Assembly: GCA_036381125.1 (NCBI GenBank)
Contig: DASVDK010000192.1
Span: 1-7,886, forward strand
DNA: 7,886 nt
Reading direction: 5' to 3'
Source: DASVDK01 sp036381125 [NCBI: Thermodesulfobacteriota bacterium]
Lineage (GTDB): Bacteria; DASVDK01
Each line of letters opens with the position of its first letter. Positions within the stretch are counted from its first letter, which is position 1. The translations under genes and the position numbers were made by a program. The notes under the pieces were generated by a model. It saw only the letters and a program-made list of their open reading frames with translations. It searched no databases and had not been told where the DNA came from. Shown in pieces: positions 6,261-7,886 of this stretch.

Positions 6261-6638
6261 CTAGGCCGCGCGCGCCCGACCGAGCCGGTGGGCGACGCTG
6301 GCCAGCACGGTGTCCGGATCGAACGGCTTCACGATCACCTCCGGGCATCCGGCCGCCGTGGCCGCCCGGGCCGTCGCCGGGTCGGCCAGCGCCGTCAGCA
6401 CGAGGATCGGATGCTCGGGCCAGCGCCTGCGCAGCACGTGGCAGAGGTCGAGGCCGTTGCCGTCCGGGAGGGCGACGTCGAGCAGCGTCAGCGCCGGCGG
6501 CGTCGACTCGGCCAGCACGTGCCGGGCGCTGCCGAGCGTCTGCGCGACGGCCACCTCGTAGCCGGCCGTCTCGAGCATGAGGGTGAGGATCGTCGCGATG
6601 TCCGGTTCGTCCTCGACCACCAGGATGCGCGTCGCCAT
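6261..6638 (-). CDS. Single-domain response regulator (CheY-like receiver)
   Basis: A 125-residue protein made of one receiver domain and nothing else. The acidic pocket is D10/E11 (VVEDEPD), the phospho-acceptor is D54 (LLDVALPDGNG), the switch Thr is T82 (VLTAL) and the conserved Lys is K104 (VKPFDPD), so the phosphorylation chemistry looks intact. There is no output domain, so it must act through protein contacts or as a phosphorelay intermediate. The ATG at 6638 is chosen because MATRILVVEDE is the standard receiver N-terminus; the frame continues 55 codons upstream but that part looks like non-coding leader. The Shine-Dalgarno is a poor G-rich run. No histidine kinase lies in the window. 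It is downstream of the Fur-family gene on the same strand, 228 bases away and behind a hairpin, so it is probably expressed separately. Its partner and pathway are unknown. Confidence 0.9.
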   Translation of the reverse strand: MATRILVVEDEPDIATILTLMLETAGYEVAVAQTLGSARHVLAESTPPALTLLDVALPDGNGLDLCHVLRRRWPEHPILVLTALADPATARAATAAGCPEVIVKPFDPDTVLASVAHRLGRARAA

Positions 6639-6657
6639 CGTCCACCCCCCGCGAAGC

Positions 6658-6701
6658 GCCAGGGGAGGCGGTCTCACGGACGAGCGGATCCGCCCCCTGG
6701 C
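6658..6701 (-). other. Hairpin in the leader of the response-regulator gene
   Basis: GCCAGGGG-AG-GCGG (6658-6671) pairs with CCGCCCCCTGGC (6690-6701). This gives a 12-base-pair stem interrupted by a two-base bulge, closing an 18-base loop. It sits 19 bases upstream of the ATG at 6638 on the minus strand. No T run follows it in the minus direction, so it does not look like an intrinsic terminator. It could affect translation or mRNA stability, or be an operator. In such GC-rich DNA some long stems arise by chance. Confidence 0.35.
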
Positions 6702-6845
6702 ATCACCCGAGACCTGGCGTGGAATAGCAGACGAGCGCTCGGTCCTGCTGCGAGGATCGTCACAACGACGAACGGTGATGCGCCGCGTCGTGACCGGCAC
6801 CACGGCCGATCGAGTCGACCTCGGCGGCGAACGTGAGACGCCGCA

Positions 6846-6864
6846 CGTCGCCCGGTGGGCGACG
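6846..6864 (-). terminator. Perfect hairpin just downstream of the Fur-family gene
   Basis: CGTCGCCC (6846-6853) and GGGCGACG (6857-6864) form a perfect 8-base-pair GC-rich stem with a 3-base loop, two bases past the stop codon at 6867-6869. Shape and position suit a terminator, but the following minus-strand sequence (TGCGGCGTCT) has no proper T run. It may be a pause or Rho-assisted stop, or a 3'-end stabilising structure. The remaining DNA between 6639 and 6845 holds no gene I can support. Confidence 0.45.
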
Positions 6865-6866
6865 GC

Positions 6867-7316
6867 CTACGCCTTCTTGACGCCTCCGGCGCCGCGGCGG
6901 CAGGTCGGGCAGGTGCCGAAGAAGTCGAGCCGGTGGGCCTCGATGCTGTAGCCGCTACGTCGCGATACGATGCGATGGATCGACTCGAGGTCGCATCCCG
7001 GCAGCTCGTCGATCCGCCCGCAGACGGTGCAGACGAGGTGGTGGTGGTGGTCGATGAACGGCTCCGCCAGCTCGAAGCGGGCAGCGCCCTCGGCGAACTC
7101 CACCCGGCGGGCGAGACCGAGCTCGACGAGGAGCCCGAGGGTGCGGTAGACGGAGCTGCGGTCCACTCGGCGGGCACGCACTTCGTCGGCGAGGGCATCG
7201 GCGTTGACCGGCCCCTCCGCCGCGGCCAGCGCGCGGATCACCGCATCGCGCGGTCCCGTGTAGCGGTGCCCCTCGGCGTAGAGGCGCTCGCGGATGCGCT
7301 CCACGACGGCGTCCAT
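6867..7316 (-). CDS. zur: Fur-family metal-dependent transcriptional regulator, probably Zur
   Basis: A 149-residue Fur-family repressor of normal length. The winged-helix DNA-binding domain covers about residues 1-80, with the recognition helix in DRSSVYRTLGLLVELGLA (52-69). The dimerisation domain carries the HHHH cluster (90-93), the structural zinc site CTVC (C96, C99) and CPTC (C136, C139), with E82, E104 and H128 (EAHRLDFFG) near the regulatory metal positions. Fur, Zur, Mur and Nur cannot be separated by motifs alone. Zur is preferred because the gene lies beside a complete zinc-type importer whose start region carries a Fur-like dyad. With metal bound it would repress uptake when zinc is sufficient. 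The ATG has no Shine-Dalgarno, but a TAGCAT -10 element ends six bases before it, suggesting a leaderless transcript. Confidence 0.85.
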   Translation of the reverse strand: MDAVVERIRERLYAEGHRYTGPRDAVIRALAAAEGPVNADALADEVRARRVDRSSVYRTLGLLVELGLARRVEFAEGAARFELAEPFIDHHHHLVCTVCGRIDELPGCDLESIHRIVSRRSGYSIEAHRLDFFGTCPTCRRGAGGVKKA

Positions 7317-7322
7317 GCGTCG

Positions 7323-7352
7323 ATGCTAGCGCGCCGCGCGAGCCCGGTTCAA
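7323..7352 (-). promoter_or_regulatory. Candidate promoter of the Fur-family gene, implying a leaderless mRNA
   Basis: On the minus strand, TTGAAC (7352-7347, four of six to the -35 consensus) and TAGCAT (7328-7323, four of six, fitting TANNNT) are separated by 18 bases. Six bases then lead to the A of the ATG at 7316, exactly where transcription would begin. No ribosome-binding site is seen, which agrees with a leaderless start. Confidence 0.5.
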
Positions 7353-7420
7353 GGGAGGCCGCGCGACGCTTCGCGACGGAGACGATGCGGGAGGCGTGGG
7401 TCCGGGTGGGCGGCGCCGAG

Positions 7421-7442
7421 ACACGGCTCGTGCGCCCCGTGT
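7421..7442 (-). terminator. Short inverted repeat after the dehydrogenase stop
   Basis: ACACGG (7421-7426) and CCGTGT (7437-7442) are perfect inverted repeats around a 10-base loop, directly adjoining the stop codon of the minus-strand dehydrogenase. There is no T run, so termination is only a possibility. The rest of the 126-base gap holds the regulator promoter and nothing else I can support. Confidence 0.25.
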
Positions 7443-7886
7443 TCACGGCGCCGAAGCCGCGAACGATGCGGCGCCGGCCGCGGGCCTGCCGACGCCGGAC
7501 GCGCCGCGCGGGGCCGTGCCCGCCGAGCCCCGCAGCTCGTCGACGGTGCGGCAGCCGAGCAGCGCCATGGTGCGGTCCAGCTCCTCCAGCAGGATCGCGA
7601 GCGCGCGCGCGGCGCCGGCCTCCCCGCCCGCCGCGGCGCCGTAGAGCGTCGGGCGGCCGGCGAAGACGAATCGCGCCCCGGCCGCGACGGCGCGCGCGAT
7701 GTCCGCCCCGCGCCAGACCCCGCCGTCCACCATCACGACCAGCCGGCCGCCGACCGCCTCGGCAACGGCCGGCAGCGCCTCGATCGGCGCCGGCGCGGCG
7801 TCGAGCTGCCGGCCGCCGTGGTTCGACACGATCACGCCGTCGGCGCCCGCCCGTAGCGCCTCCTCGGCATCCTCCGGGTGGAGGAT
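7443..7886 (-). CDS. FMN-dependent alpha-hydroxy acid dehydrogenase, C-terminal part (cut by window edge)
   Basis: The frame is open to the right edge, giving 147 C-terminal residues of a (beta/alpha)8-barrel flavoenzyme of the lactate dehydrogenase/glycolate oxidase family. The visible part starts ILHPEDAEEALRAGADGVIV. SNHGGRQLD follows, with H23 and R26 of the visible part at the catalytic His and substrate-binding Arg positions (H254 and R257 of spinach glycolate oxidase). VDGGVWRGADI and FAGRP form the FMN phosphate site, and LAILLEELDRTMALLGCRTVDEL is the usual C-terminal helix region. After this comes a tail of about 28 residues rich in Ala and Gly, which looks lineage-specific. Members oxidise L-lactate, glycolate, mandelate or related 2-hydroxy acids while reducing FMN. 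The N-terminal half is missing, so the substrate cannot be chosen. A GTG at 7835 lies inside the conserved barrel and is not a start. Confidence 0.9.
   Translation of the reverse strand: MLHPEDAEEALRAGADGVIVSNHGGRQLDAAPAPIEALPAVAEAVGGRLVVMVDGGVWRGADIARAVAAGARFVFAGRPTLYGAAAGGEAGAARALAILLEELDRTMALLGCRTVDELRGSAGTAPRGASGVGRPAAGAASFAASAP

Noticed and set aside
6255-6269. GCGGC-GCTAG-GCCGC stem at the znuB / response-regulator convergence
   Set aside because: Only five base pairs, overlapping the stop codon, with no T run; too weak to call a terminator in this base composition.
4859-6580. 573-codon plus-strand frame running through znuC, znuB and beyond
   Set aside because: It crosses two convincing genes in the wrong frame and is dominated by Arg, Pro, Gly and Ala.
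6639-6803. 55-codon N-terminal extension of the response regulator
   Set aside because: The extension has no receiver homology and contains the leader hairpin; the internal ATG gives the canonical N-terminus.
1-7886. Defence system, mobile element, CRISPR array or tRNA genes
   Set aside because: No direct-repeat array, transposase, integrase, tRNA-like cloverleaf or defence-type domain was seen; the genes are ordinary metabolism, metal uptake and regulation.

Overview
The window is a very GC-rich bacterial segment with compact gene packing, GTG as well as ATG starts, and long meaningless antisense frames. The gene types (an AceE-like E1 enzyme, a family III CoA-transferase, an FMN-dependent 2-hydroxy acid dehydrogenase, a lone receiver protein) would fit a high-GC soil or subsurface lineage such as Methylomirabilota/Rokubacteria or a deltaproteobacterial relative. 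That placement is an inference from gene style only. No rRNA, tRNA, CRISPR array, insertion sequence or phage gene was seen.

Layout. Positions 2-1267 (+) hold the C-terminal part of a thiamine-diphosphate E1/transketolase-type enzyme, cut by the left edge. It converges on a three-gene minus-strand operon, read in the order 3578-2952 (maleylpyruvate isomerase/DinB-like metal enzyme), 2932-2456 (purE) and 2459-1323 (CaiB/BaiF CoA-transferase or 2-methylacyl-CoA racemase). The last two overlap by 4 bases (GTGA). A 109-base divergent intergenic region (3579-3687) separates this operon from a plus-strand zinc-type ABC uptake operon: znuA 3688-4608, znuC 4605-5423, znuB 5430-6236. Facing it on the minus strand are a single-domain response regulator (6638-6261) and a Fur-family regulator of Zur type (7316-6867). 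The window ends inside a minus-strand FMN-dependent alpha-hydroxy acid dehydrogenase (7443 to the right edge).

How the parts fit. The binding protein, ATPase and permease form a complete metal importer, and the regulator that probably controls it lies just beyond. An AT-rich dyad at 3652-3671 sits at the predicted transcription start of znuA, where a Fur-family repressor would be expected to bind. The adjacent divergent operon starts with a protein that keeps a His/Glu/His metal triad, so the same control region could serve both directions. The regulator gene appears to have its -10 element 6 bases before its ATG, which suggests a leaderless mRNA. The rest is ordinary metabolism. I found no convincing undescribed multi-gene system; the points most worth checking are the operator, the leaderless regulator gene, and the orphan receiver with a hairpin in its leader.
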